From Streptomyces abikoensis (GTDB lineage Bacteria; Actinomycetota; Actinomycetes; Streptomycetales; Streptomycetaceae), in contig NZ_BMRT01000012.1 of NCBI RefSeq assembly GCF_014648775.1, positions 1 through 64,000 of the forward strand: a DNA stretch of 64,000 nt. Reading direction: 5' to 3'. This document shows, one piece after another, positions 31,247 through 38,749 of this stretch. Below the pieces are notes generated by a model. It had not been told where the DNA came from. It searched no databases and saw only the letters and a program-made list of their open reading frames with translations. The number at the start of each line of letters is the position of its first letter. The stretch's first letter is position 1. Both the position numbers and the translations under genes were made by a program.

Positions 31247-31319
31247 TAGCGGCGACCGGACTTGAACCGGTGACACAGCGATTATGAGCCGCTTGCTCTA
31301 CCGACTGAGCTACGCCGCT
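31247..31319 (-). tRNA. tRNA-Met (CAT, elongator type)
   Basis: 73 bases: acceptor AGCGGCG/CGCCGCT pairs fully, D-arm GCTCAGTCGGTAGAGC, anticodon loop CTCATAA (CAT), T-arm CCGGTTCAAGTCCGG. A fully paired first acceptor position argues for the elongator rather than initiator. A tRNA-Ile2 (lysidine) form cannot be excluded by eye. Confidence 0.9.
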
Positions 31320-31369
31320 TTGATGAGGTTGATCCCCCCGTCCGAAGACGGGAGAACCTTCCACACCAG

Positions 31370-31442
31370 AGCCCCAAAACGGAATCGAACCGTTGACCTT
31401 CTCCTTACCATGGAGACGCTCTGCCGACTGAGCTATTGGGGC
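31370..31442 (-). tRNA. tRNA-Thr (GGT)
   Basis: 73 bases: acceptor GCCCCAA/TTGGGGC, D-arm GCTCAGTCGGCAGAGC, anticodon stem TCTCC/GGAGA with loop ATGGTAA (GGT), T-arm ACGGTTCGATTCCGT. It is 50 bases upstream of tRNA-Met and probably cotranscribed with it and rpmG. Confidence 0.95.
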
Positions 31443-31671
31443 GAGCGAGGAAGACATTACACGGTCTGCGGCCGAAGGTGAAATCCGTATGCGGCCGCCC
31501 CTGCCAGGGCGTTCTTCCCGGCCGTCACCGGCGTGGCCGCCGGCGTGTTCCCGGCCGCCCCGAAGGCCACACCAGTACGACTATTCGGCGGTTCCGCCGA
31601 CCGGCTCGGTGCGCGGCCTACGCTCGAACCGCTGCGTGATCATGCCCGCCCCGGCCTACCGGAGGATCGTG

Positions 31672-32940
31672 ATGCCCGACAGTCAGCCGCAGCCCGCGAG
31701 AAGCCCCGACGGCGACGCCGCCGCCCCGCCGGGCGAGGGCGCGCTGGTGCTCTGCGGTGCCCGGCTCGCCGACGGGCGCGTGGTGGACGTACGCCTCAGC
31801 GGAGGGCGCATCGAGGCCGTCGGCACGGCGGGCAGCCTCGCCCCCGGCCCGCGCGTCGACCTCACCGGCTATGTGCTGCTGCCCGCGCCCGCCGAGCCGC
31901 ACGCCCACCTGGACACCGCGCTGACGGCCGACGCCGGCGGCCCCGTCCCGCACGGCGTCGAGGACGTCCAGCGCCGGACGACGGAGGCCGCCCTGCTGCA
32001 GCTGGGCCACGGCGCCACGGCCGTGCGCACCCACGTCCGCATCGGCGACGTGGCGGGGCTGCGCGCCCTGGAGGGCGTCCTGGCGGCGCGGCGCTCGCTA
32101 CGGGGGTTCACGGAGCTCAGCGCGGTCGCCGTGCCCCGGCTGCTGACCGGCGTCGCCGGGGCCGACGGGCTCGCCATGCTGCGGGACGCCGTCGGGATGG
32201 GCGCCACCGTCATCGGCGGCTGCCCCGACCTCGACCCCGACCCCACCGGCTACGTCGAGACCGTCCTCGCGCTGGCCGCCGAGCACGGCTGCGCCGTCGA
32301 CCTCCACACGGACGGCGCCGAACCGGCCCGGCTGGCCCGGCTCGCCGCCATGGCGGGCGGGCTGCGCCCCGGTGTGGCCATCGGGCCGTGCGGGGCCCTC
32401 GCCCGACTCCCCCGGGACCAGGCCGCCCGCGCGGGCCAGCAGCTGGCGGCAGCCGGGGTGACGGTGGTCTGCCTGCCCCAGGGCGACTGCGGGGTCGCGG
32501 GCGGCGCCCGGGGCGGCGCGGGCGCCTGGTGCGCGCCGGTACGGCTGCTGCGCGCGGCGGGCGTCAAGGTCGCGGCGGGCAGCGGCTCGCTGCGCGACGC
32601 CGTCAACCCCGTGGGGCGCGGCGACCCCCTGGAGGCCGCCTACCTGCTCGCCTCGCACGGCGAGCTGGCCCCCGAGCAGGCCTACGAGGCCGTCAGCGGC
32701 CGGGCCCGCGCGGTGATGGGCCTGCCCGAGGTCCGGGTGGAGGCGGGCTTCCCTGCGGAGCTGCTGGCCGTCCGGGGCCGCGCCGTCGCGGGCGTGCTGT
32801 CCCTCGGCTACAGCCGGCTCGTCGTCCACCGCGCCCGGGTCGTCGCGCGGACCAGCGCGGTCCGCGAGTACGGCGACGTCCAGGCCACGGTGGCCCTGGA
32901 CCTGCCCCGGCAGTCGCCGCGCGGCGGGGACCCCTCGTGA
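31672..32940 (+). CDS. Cytosine-deaminase-like amidohydrolase, catalytically degenerate
   Basis: 422 residues from the ATG behind GGAGG. The fold is clearly that of E. coli cytosine deaminase: EPHAHLDTALTA (His77, His79) matches EPHIHLDTTQTA, and TAVRTHVRIGD matches HVRTHVDVSD. But catalytic positions fail: the Glu after the third metal His is Gly (HTDG, residues 212-215, versus HCDE), the next His is lost (AIGPCG), and the final metal Asp is lost (GSGS versus GHDD). It should not deaminate by the known mechanism, so it may be a binding or regulatory pseudoenzyme, or use another chemistry. Confidence 0.8.
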   Translation: MPDSQPQPARSPDGDAAAPPGEGALVLCGARLADGRVVDVRLSGGRIEAVGTAGSLAPGPRVDLTGYVLLPAPAEPHAHLDTALTADAGGPVPHGVEDVQRRTTEAALLQLGHGATAVRTHVRIGDVAGLRALEGVLAARRSLRGFTELSAVAVPRLLTGVAGADGLAMLRDAVGMGATVIGGCPDLDPDPTGYVETVLALAAEHGCAVDLHTDGAEPARLARLAAMAGGLRPGVAIGPCGALARLPRDQAARAGQQLAAAGVTVVCLPQGDCGVAGGARGGAGAWCAPVRLLRAAGVKVAAGSGSLRDAVNPVGRGDPLEAAYLLASHGELAPEQAYEAVSGRARAVMGLPEVRVEAGFPAELLAVRGRAVAGVLSLGYSRLVVHRARVVARTSAVREYGDVQATVALDLPRQSPRGGDPS

Positions 32941-32964
32941 GGGGTCGCGACGTACGGTCGGATC

Positions 32965-33630
32965 ATGCGCATTGTCATCGCTGGAGGACATGGCCGGATC
33001 GCGCTGCGGCTGGAGCGGTTGCTCGCCGCGCGCGGTGACGAGGTGGCGGGGATGATCCGCCGTCCCGGGCAGGCGGGAGATCTGCTGGCGGCGGGCGCCG
33101 AGCCCGTCGTGTGCGATCTGGAGTCGGCGGGCGTGGCGGATGTCGCCCGCCATCTGGAGGGCGCCGACGCGGCCGTCTTCGCGGCCGGCGCGGGCCCCGG
33201 CAGCGGGTCCGCGCGCAAGGAGACCGTGGACCGGGCCGCCGCCGTGCTCTTCGCCGACGCGGCGGAGGCGGCGGGCGTACGGCGCTTCGTCGTCGTCTCG
33301 TCCATGGGCGCCGACCGCGAGCCGCCGGAGGGCACGGACCCGGTCTTCGCCGCCTATCTGCGGGCCAAGGGCGCCGCCGACGCGGACATCCGCTCCCGGG
33401 CCGGGCTCGACTGGACGATCCTGCGCCCGGGCCGGCTGACGGACGAGCCCGGCACGGGCCGGGTCACGCTGTCGGCGGGCTCCACGGGCCGGGGCGACGT
33501 CGCCCGGGACGACGTGGCGGCCGTGCTCGCGGCGCTGCTCTCCGAGGACGAGCGGGGGGCCGTGGGCCTGACGCTGGAGCTGATCGGCGGCGACACGCCG
33601 GTGGCGGAGGCCGTGCGGGCGCTCGCCTGA
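32965..33630 (+). CDS. NAD(P)-binding atypical SDR (NmrA/SDR_a5 type)
   Basis: 221 residues. The N-terminus MRIVIAGGHGRIALRLERLL is a GxxGxxx Rossmann motif. RFVVVSSMGAD and YLRAKGAADADIRSRAGLDWTI resemble the atypical short-chain 'NAD(P)H-binding' family, in which the YxxxK lysine is kept (YLRAK). Such proteins act as flavin reductases, epimerase-like enzymes or redox sensors. It starts 24 bases after the amidohydrolase and is probably cotranscribed with it. Confidence 0.8.
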   Translation: MRIVIAGGHGRIALRLERLLAARGDEVAGMIRRPGQAGDLLAAGAEPVVCDLESAGVADVARHLEGADAAVFAAGAGPGSGSARKETVDRAAAVLFADAAEAAGVRRFVVVSSMGADREPPEGTDPVFAAYLRAKGAADADIRSRAGLDWTILRPGRLTDEPGTGRVTLSAGSTGRGDVARDDVAAVLAALLSEDERGAVGLTLELIGGDTPVAEAVRALA

Positions 33631-33657
33631 CAGCGGCGGGGCCCGGAAACGAAAGAA

Positions 33658-33681
33658 GCCCCTGATCCGTAGATCAGGGGC
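33658..33681. terminator. Bidirectional terminator between the SDR gene and tRNA-Tyr
   Basis: GCCCCTGATC-CGTA-GATCAGGGGC, a perfect 10-bp stem. On the - strand it is followed by TTCTTTCGTTTC, so it efficiently ends tRNA-Tyr transcription, and it also ends the convergent operon. Confidence 0.8.
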
Positions 33682-33690
33682 CTCATTCCG

Positions 33691-33772
33691 TGGCGGCGCC
33701 AGGATTCGAACCTGGGTAGGCTAAGCCGACGGATTTACAGTCCGCTCCCATTGGCCACTCGGGCACACCGCC
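33691..33772 (-). tRNA. tRNA-Tyr (GTA)
   Basis: 82 bases with a long variable arm (class II). Acceptor GGCGGTG/CGCCGCC, anticodon loop CTGTAAA (GTA), variable arm about CGTCGGCTTAGCC, and T-arm CCAGGTTCGAATCCTGG. The 3' CCA is not encoded. Confidence 0.95.
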
Positions 33773-33956
33773 ATGGGTCGTCACCCCGGTCGCTCTTTCG
33801 AGCACTCCGTGGCAACGACGTAAACAATACCCGATGACCTGGGGTGCTCCGCCACTCGGTTCACAGCCCCTCGTCCGGGCCCCGGGTGACTAGGCTTGCC
33901 ACGCGGCCCCCGGGCCGCGCCCCCTGACGGATCTACGCACGAGGAGCCAACTCAAT

Positions 33957-34445
33957 ATGGCCGACTCCAGTTTCGACATCGTCTCGAAGGTCGAGCGGCA
34001 GGAGGTCGACAACGCCCTCAACCAGGCCGCCAAGGAGATCTCGACGCGCTACGACTTCAAGGGCGTCGGCGCCTCGATCGCCTGGTCGGGCGAGAAGATC
34101 GAGATGCGTGCCAACTCCGAGGAGCGCGTGAAGGCCGTTCTCGACATCTTCGAGACCAAGCTGGTCAAGCGCGGCATCTCCCTGAAGTCGCTGGACGCGG
34201 GCGAGCCGCAGGCGTCCGGCAAGGAATACAAGCTCTTCGCGTCCATCGAGGAGGGCATCTCCCAGGAGAACGCGAAGAAGGTCGCGAAGATCATCCGCGA
34301 TGAGGGCCCCAAGGGCGTCAAGGCCCAGGTCCAGGGCGACGAGCTCCGCGTCTCCTCCAAGAGCCGCGACGACCTCCAGACCATCATCGCCCTCCTCAAG
34401 GGCAAGGACCTGGACTTCGCGATCCAGTTCGTGAACTACCGCTAG
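33957..34445 (+). CDS. yajQ: YajQ-family nucleotide-binding protein
   Basis: 162 residues, full length. Two ferredoxin-like domains; SSFDIVSKVERQEVDNALNQ and EISTRYDFKGVGASI are the family signatures, and KEYKLFASIEEGISQENAKK and the ending DLDFAIQFVNYR are conserved. Xanthomonas and Pseudomonas members bind cyclic di-GMP and modulate transcription; E. coli YajQ binds tRNA/GTP-type nucleotides. The role in Streptomyces is not set. An 18-base tandem duplication covers its stop codon. Confidence 0.92.
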   Translation: MADSSFDIVSKVERQEVDNALNQAAKEISTRYDFKGVGASIAWSGEKIEMRANSEERVKAVLDIFETKLVKRGISLKSLDAGEPQASGKEYKLFASIEEGISQENAKKVAKIIRDEGPKGVKAQVQGDELRVSSKSRDDLQTIIALLKGKDLDFAIQFVNYR

Positions 34446-34461
34446 TTCGTGAACTACCGCT
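34426..34461 (+). repeat. Exact 18-base tandem duplication across the yajQ stop
   Basis: AGTTCGTGAACTACCGCT occurs twice in direct succession. The second copy follows TAG in the same frame and ends in TGA, so read-through would add a second FVNYR. It looks like a recent slippage or unequal exchange. Confidence 0.9.
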
Positions 34462-34470
34462 GAACCCACC

Positions 34471-34522
34471 GAAAGGGGTGCGTCAGGAGCGGCTTCGCCG
34501 CCGCTCCTGACGCACCCCTTTC
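34471..34522. terminator. Strong bidirectional terminator between yajQ and yccF
   Basis: A perfect 23-bp stem (from GAAAGGGGTGCGTCAGG... with its complement) and a 6-base loop, lying between two convergent genes. The A/T ends give short T runs (CCCCTTTC) in both directions. Confidence 0.85.
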
Positions 34523-34549
34523 GACTGCCGCTCGGTCCTTGCTGGACGG

Positions 34550-34942
34550 CTATCGCGTCGCGAACGGCCGGTCCGTCGGGACGATCTCGCGCCCCAGGGG
34601 CATCAACGAGATCGGGATCAGCTTGAAGTTCGCGATGCCCAGCGGGATGCCGATGATCGTGCAGCACATGGCGATACCGGTGACGATGTGCCCCAGCGCC
34701 AGCCACCACCCGGCGAAGACGAACCAGATGACGTTGCCGACCAATGACCCCGCACCGGCGTCCCGCCGCTCTACGGTCGTCCGGCCGAACGGCCACAGCG
34801 CGTAGCCGGCGATACGCAGGGAGGCAATGCCGAACGGAATCGTGACGATGAGGACGCAGCAGATCAGGCCCGCCACGACATAGCCGAGCGCCATCCAGAA
34901 GCCACAGAGCACCAACCAGATGACATTAAGGATGAACTTCAT
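34550..34942 (-). CDS. yccF: YccF-domain inner membrane protein
   Basis: 130 residues from the ATG behind GGAAGG, with four hydrophobic segments in two tandem YccF repeats: NVIWLVLCGFWMALGYVVAG with TIPFGIASLRIAGYALWPFG, and NVIWFVFAGWWLALGHIVTG with GIPLGIANFKLIPISLMPLG. The repeated NVIW(L/F)V...IP-GIA motif is diagnostic. Function is unknown in all bacteria; it is often linked to envelope or magnesium stress. Confidence 0.9.
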   Translation of the reverse strand: MKFILNVIWLVLCGFWMALGYVVAGLICCVLIVTIPFGIASLRIAGYALWPFGRTTVERRDAGAGSLVGNVIWFVFAGWWLALGHIVTGIAMCCTIIGIPLGIANFKLIPISLMPLGREIVPTDRPFATR

Positions 34943-35198
34943 AACAGCAGCCTTCCACTGGACCGATCCGACAGCCACTGAGACGTCGGCGGACCGGTCC
35001 GTAGTTGCTGCCTGACCTGGTGCTCTACCCCGAGAAACCCCCTAGGGGTCATCGCCGGGCGACAGGCTCCCCGTGATCCCCGAACAAAGGGCCGCTGGAT
35101 CGATACAGCGCACCCCACACGAGGGAGCGGACGCCTGGAGCGATCCGGCCCGGGGCATCCCTTGCCGCGACCAACTCGCGATCACGCAAGGAGACATC

Positions 35199-35300
35199 AT
35201 GCTGCTCGTCGTCACACAGCCCCTCGCCCTCGCCGTGGCCGGTCTCGTCGCCCTGTTGAGCCCGATGGCCGGCTTCATCGCGTCCGCCCTCGGCAAGTAG
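35199..35300 (+). CDS. 33-residue hydrophobic peptide
   Basis: MLLVVTQPLALAVAGLVALL followed by SPMAGFIASALGK: a single membrane-spanning peptide with almost no charge except the final Lys. AAGGAG is 6 bases before the ATG, one of the best ribosome sites in the window. A terminator hairpin follows 25 bases after the stop, so it has its own compact transcript. No family recognised. A membrane regulator of a larger protein or a toxin-like peptide are possibilities. Confidence 0.55.
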   Translation: MLLVVTQPLALAVAGLVALLSPMAGFIASALGK

Positions 35301-35325
35301 GCGCCTGGCGACGGTGACTTCGGAT

Positions 35326-35348
35326 GGGCCCGGATGCTTTCCGGGCCC
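35326..35348 (+). terminator. Terminator after the small peptide gene
   Basis: GGGCCCGGA and TCCGGGCCC (9 bp, 5-base loop TGCTT) are followed by TTCGTCGTTC. Apart from this hairpin nothing clear is seen in the 283-base gap that follows the peptide gene. Confidence 0.65.
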
Positions 35349-35583
35349 TTCGTCGTTCGCGGCGCGCGCCGTGTGCGCCCTGCGCCAACTGTCGCTCGGT
35401 GTAGGCGACTTGGCGCCGCATGCGCCGTATGGGGGACGAGGCGCCACCTCGGCGACGCGTTTCGTGACCCGTCCGGCGCAGCCCAGCGCGCCGTGGGGTC
35501 CGGGGCGTGGTCATGTGGCTGGACCGGACGTATCACGCGGACGTACGCACGGAACGGACGACAGGACGAGGAGTCGGAGCCCC

Positions 35584-36009
35584 ATGCACACGTACCGAAT
35601 CGCAGGTCTGGCGGTCGCGGCGGTGGCGATCGTCGCCGTGAGCGCGCCCAGCAGCGCTCGCGCCGCCACTCCCGCCACTCCCGTCGACATCGACATTCTG
35701 AAGTGCGTCACCGGGGGCGGTTGGCCCGGCTACCCCGGCGACGACGACGGGCTCGGAGTCCTCGACGACGACAACAACACGATGGTGTGCCAGGGCGGTT
35801 CGCACAACGGCGAGACGATCAGCCTGGCCAGCGGGCGGCCGTCGTCGGGGCACCGGCCGCCCGGTGGTCACCGGCCGACCAACGGGCACCTCCCGGGCCT
35901 CAGCGACCGGCCGACCAACGGGCGCCCGCCGGCTCACGGCGACCGGCCGACCAACAGCCACCTCCCCGGCCTCAGCGACCGGCCGTCCGGCGGTCACCAC
36001 CGGCACTGA
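35584..36009 (+). CDS. Secreted small protein with His/Pro-rich repeats
   Basis: 141 residues. Residues 1-27 are a Sec signal peptide (HTYRIAGLAVAAVAIVAVSA, cleavage after SARA). The mature part has two cysteines (Cys41, Cys69) around an acidic Asp/Asn patch (DDDGLGVLDDDNNTM), an excalibur-like calcium-binding look. The tail from residue 85 has repeats RPTN(G/S)HLPGLSD and ends HHRH, which could bind metal. GGAG lies 9 bases upstream. The family is not recognised. Monocistronic in appearance. Confidence 0.7.
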   Translation: MHTYRIAGLAVAAVAIVAVSAPSSARAATPATPVDIDILKCVTGGGWPGYPGDDDGLGVLDDDNNTMVCQGGSHNGETISLASGRPSSGHRPPGGHRPTNGHLPGLSDRPTNGRPPAHGDRPTNSHLPGLSDRPSGGHHRH

Positions 36010-36040
36010 GCGATCCTGCCGAAGCGCGGTGCGGGTACCG

Positions 36041-36172
36041 CGCCCCGTAGGGGCGCGGGGAACTGCGCGACAAGCCACGACGTGCCCGCAGATTGCCCGG
36101 ACCCCGGGGTGGCGTGTCGGCTGCGGGCCGTCGCCGGCCGATCGCGCAGTTCCCCGCGCCCCTTACGGGGCG
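36041..36172. repeat. Long inverted repeat of a dispersed Streptomyces family
   Basis: The arms CGCCCCGTAGGGGCGCGGGG-AACTGCGCGA and TCGCGCAGTTCCCC-GCGCCCCTTACGGGGCG are near-perfect complements around a 71-base centre containing AAGCCACGACG and CTGCGGGCCG. Each arm can also fold on itself. Copies of the GGGGCGCGGGGAACTGCGCGA core are common between Streptomyces genes (from memory). It lacks an ORF, so a non-autonomous MITE-like or REP-like element is plausible. It also separates two convergent genes. Confidence 0.65.
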
Positions 36173-36187
36173 CCCGCCGGGCACGGC

Positions 36188-37051
36188 CTAGGCGCGCGGG
36201 CCCGCCATCCGCTCCAGCCGCGCGATGCGCTCCCGCATGGGCGGGTGCGTCGAGAAGAGCTTCGACATGCCCTCGCCCGGGCGGAACGGGTTCGCGATCA
36301 TCATGTGGCTCGCCGTCTCCAGGCGGGGCTCCGGCGGCAGGGGCAGCCGCTGGGTGCCGAGCTCCAGCTTGCGGAGGGCGGCCGCCAGGGCCAGGGGGTC
36401 GCCGGTGAGGCGGGCGCCGGAGGCGTCGGCCTCGTACTCGCGGGAGCGGCTGACGGCGAGCTGGATGAGGGAGGCCGCGACGGGGCCCAGGATCATAATC
36501 ATGATCATGCCGACGATGCCGGGGCCCTCGTCGTCGTCGGAGCGCCCGACGGGGATCAGCCAGGCGAAGTTGACCAGGAACATCACCACCGAGGCGAGGG
36601 CTCCGGCCACCGACGAGATGAGGATGTCGCGGTTGTAGACGTGGCTGAGCTCGTGGCCGATGACGCCGCGCAGCTCGCGCTCGTCCAGCAGGCGCATGAT
36701 GCCCTCGGTGCAACAGACGGCGGCGTTGCGCGGATTGCGGCCGGTGGCGAAGGCGTTGGGGGCCTCGGTCGGGGAGATGTACAGCCGGGGCATCGGCTGG
36801 CGGGCGGCCGTGGAGAGTTCGCGGACCATGCGGTAGAGCTGAGGGGCCTCGAACTCGCTGACGGGCCGGGCCCGCATCGCGCGCAGGGCGAGCTTGTCGC
36901 TGTTCCAGTAGGCGTAGGCGTTGGTGCCGAGGGCCACCAGGACGGCGACGATCAGGCCGCCGCGCCCGAACATGCTGCCGATGACGATGATGAGCGCGGA
37001 CAGGCCTCCGAGGAGCAGGGCCGTCCTGAGCCCGTTGTGCCGGCGGTGCAC
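36188..37051 (-). CDS. htpX: Membrane zinc metalloprotease HtpX
   Basis: 287 residues from GTG behind GGAGG. It has four hydrophobic segments, the zinc motif HELSH (His133, Glu134, His137) and the third ligand region REYEAD (204-209). The N-terminus (TALLLGGLSALIIVIGSMFG) and PMPRLYISPTEAPNAFATGR are family signatures. HtpX degrades misfolded membrane proteins with FtsH. It follows the nuo cluster by about 160 bases in the same direction, separated by a hairpin, and has an operator-like inverted repeat upstream. Confidence 0.93.
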   Translation of the reverse strand: MHRRHNGLRTALLLGGLSALIIVIGSMFGRGGLIVAVLVALGTNAYAYWNSDKLALRAMRARPVSEFEAPQLYRMVRELSTAARQPMPRLYISPTEAPNAFATGRNPRNAAVCCTEGIMRLLDERELRGVIGHELSHVYNRDILISSVAGALASVVMFLVNFAWLIPVGRSDDDEGPGIVGMIMIMILGPVAASLIQLAVSRSREYEADASGARLTGDPLALAAALRKLELGTQRLPLPPEPRLETASHMMIANPFRPGEGMSKLFSTHPPMRERIARLERMAGPRA

Positions 37052-37085
37052 GGTACGCCCTCCAAATGGTGCGGCAGGGGAACCC

Positions 37086-37116
37086 TTGAACCAGTGGAAC
37101 CTTTCGAACTGGTCAA
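37086..37116. promoter_or_regulatory. Operator-like inverted repeat upstream of htpX
   Basis: TTGAACCAGT and ACTGGTCAA are imperfect complements (one unpaired T) 12 bases apart, ending 35 bases before the htpX start. TTGACC on the - strand also lies here and could be a -35 box. A repressor or extracytoplasmic-stress regulator may bind. Confidence 0.4.
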
Positions 37117-37149
37117 CGCCAGACGAGGGCCGCTAGTTCCCTTGTGCAC

Positions 37150-37168
37150 CCCCGCAGGGACTGCGGGG
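37150..37168 (-). terminator. Hairpin after nuoN
   Basis: CCCCGCAG-GGA-CTGCGGGG, 8 bp, about 45 bases beyond the nuoN stop. It marks the end of the nuo operon before htpX. Confidence 0.5.
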
Positions 37169-37213
37169 AGCCGCCGAGGGCCGCGCCATTCGGGTGAAAA
37201 AGCGGTGATACCG

Positions 37214-38749
37214 CTACAGGAGTGCCTGCGAGGCGAAGCGCAGGACGAGCTGGGGCGCGCCGGAGAGGACCACTCCGATGGCCGTGGCCAGGGCGATGGC
37301 CGCGCCGAGGGTGGCCGGAACGCGCACCGCCGGGGCGGTCGTCGCGCCGGCCGGCAGCGCTTCCCCCGTCTCCTCGCGGCCGCCCTTGAAGAGGACCGCT
37401 GTCCACTGGAGGTAGTAGTAGAGCGCGATCACGACGTTGACGGCCATGACGACGGCCAGCCAGCCCAGCCCCGCGTCGACCGCCGCCGAGAAGACGGTGA
37501 CCTTGGCGAAGAGGCCGATGACGCCCGGCGGCAGGCCGGCGAGGCACAGCAGGAAGAAGGCGTGCGCGAGGGCGGCGAGCGGATTGCGGGAGGTCAGGCC
37601 GCGGTAGTCGGTGATCCGGTTGTCCGGGCGGGTGCGGGCCACGAGGGCGACGACCGCGAAGGCGCCGAGGTTCACGGCCGCGTACATCAGGGCGTAGGCG
37701 ACGGTGGAGCCGACGGCCCGCGAGGGGTCGCCGGAGTAGCCGGCGGCGGCGAGCGGGACGAGCAGGTAGCCCGCCTGGCCGACGGAGGACCAGGCCAGCA
37801 GACGTACGGCGCTGTGCTTCCGGTCGGGGCGCTGGCGCAGCGCGGCGACGTTGCCGACGGTCATGGTGAGCGCGGCGAGCACGGCCAGGGCGGGGCCCCA
37901 GACGTCGGCGTACGAGGGGAAGGCGACGACCGTCACCAGGGCGATGCCGGTGAAGCCGACCGCCTTGCCGACCACCGACAGGTACGCGGCGATGGGCAGC
38001 GGCGCGCCCACGTAGGTGTCGGGCACCCAGAAGTGGAAGGGGACGGCGGCGGTCTTGAAGGCGAAGCCGACGAGGGTCAGGGCGACGCCGGCCTTGGCGA
38101 GGACGGCCAGGCGGGGGTCGACGTGGCCGAGGCCGTCGGCGATCTCCGTGAGGTGGAGGGTGCCGGTGGCGGCGTAGAGGAAGGACACGCCGAGGAGGGT
38201 GACGGCGGTGGCGGTCACGGACGACAGGAAGAACTTCAGTGCCGCCTCGGAGGAGCGGCGGTCGCCGCGGCGCAGGCCGACGAGGGCGAAGGCGGGCAGC
38301 GAGGCCACTTCCAGGGCGACGACGAGGGTGGCCAGGTCACGGGAGGCGGGCAGCAGCGCGGCGCCGGCGGCCGACGACAGCAGCAGGAACCAGTACTCCC
38401 CCGCGGGAAGTTTGGAATCGGCGATCGCGCCAACGGACAGCAGGCCCGTCAGCAGGGCGCCGCCCAGCACCAGCAGCTGGATGACGAGCGTGAAGTGGTC
38501 CGCCGTGTAGCTGCACGCCGTGACGGCGACGTCGGGGCCGGTGAGGCAGAAGGTCGAGCGGTCGCCGCGCAGGAGCGGGAGGAGGGAGAGCCCGGCCAGG
38601 ACGAGACCGCCGAGGGCGATCCGGCCGAGGAGGGGTTTGCGGTCCTCGGGGAGGAAGAGGTCGACGACGAGGACGACCAGCGCCACGGCGGCCGTGACGG
38701 TGGGCGGGGCGATGGCGAGCCAGTCGACGGACTGGACCAGGGAGCCCAT
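37214..38749 (-). CDS. nuoN: NADH-quinone oxidoreductase-type subunit N (antiporter-like)
   Basis: 511 residues with about 14 transmembrane segments, one of three Mrp-like proton-pumping subunits of complex I. Recognisable parts are ALEVASLPAFALVGLRRGD, the Lys-bearing FAFKTAAVPFHFWVPDTYVGAP loop on the proton path, and SSVGQAGYLLVPL. ATG is behind GGAGG and overlaps the nuoM stop (TGATG). It is the last gene of the ten-gene cluster. Confidence 0.93.
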   Translation of the reverse strand: MGSLVQSVDWLAIAPPTVTAAVALVVLVVDLFLPEDRKPLLGRIALGGLVLAGLSLLPLLRGDRSTFCLTGPDVAVTACSYTADHFTLVIQLLVLGGALLTGLLSVGAIADSKLPAGEYWFLLLSSAAGAALLPASRDLATLVVALEVASLPAFALVGLRRGDRRSSEAALKFFLSSVTATAVTLLGVSFLYAATGTLHLTEIADGLGHVDPRLAVLAKAGVALTLVGFAFKTAAVPFHFWVPDTYVGAPLPIAAYLSVVGKAVGFTGIALVTVVAFPSYADVWGPALAVLAALTMTVGNVAALRQRPDRKHSAVRLLAWSSVGQAGYLLVPLAAAGYSGDPSRAVGSTVAYALMYAAVNLGAFAVVALVARTRPDNRITDYRGLTSRNPLAALAHAFFLLCLAGLPPGVIGLFAKVTVFSAAVDAGLGWLAVVMAVNVVIALYYYLQWTAVLFKGGREETGEALPAGATTAPAVRVPATLGAAIALATAIGVVLSGAPQLVLRFASQALL

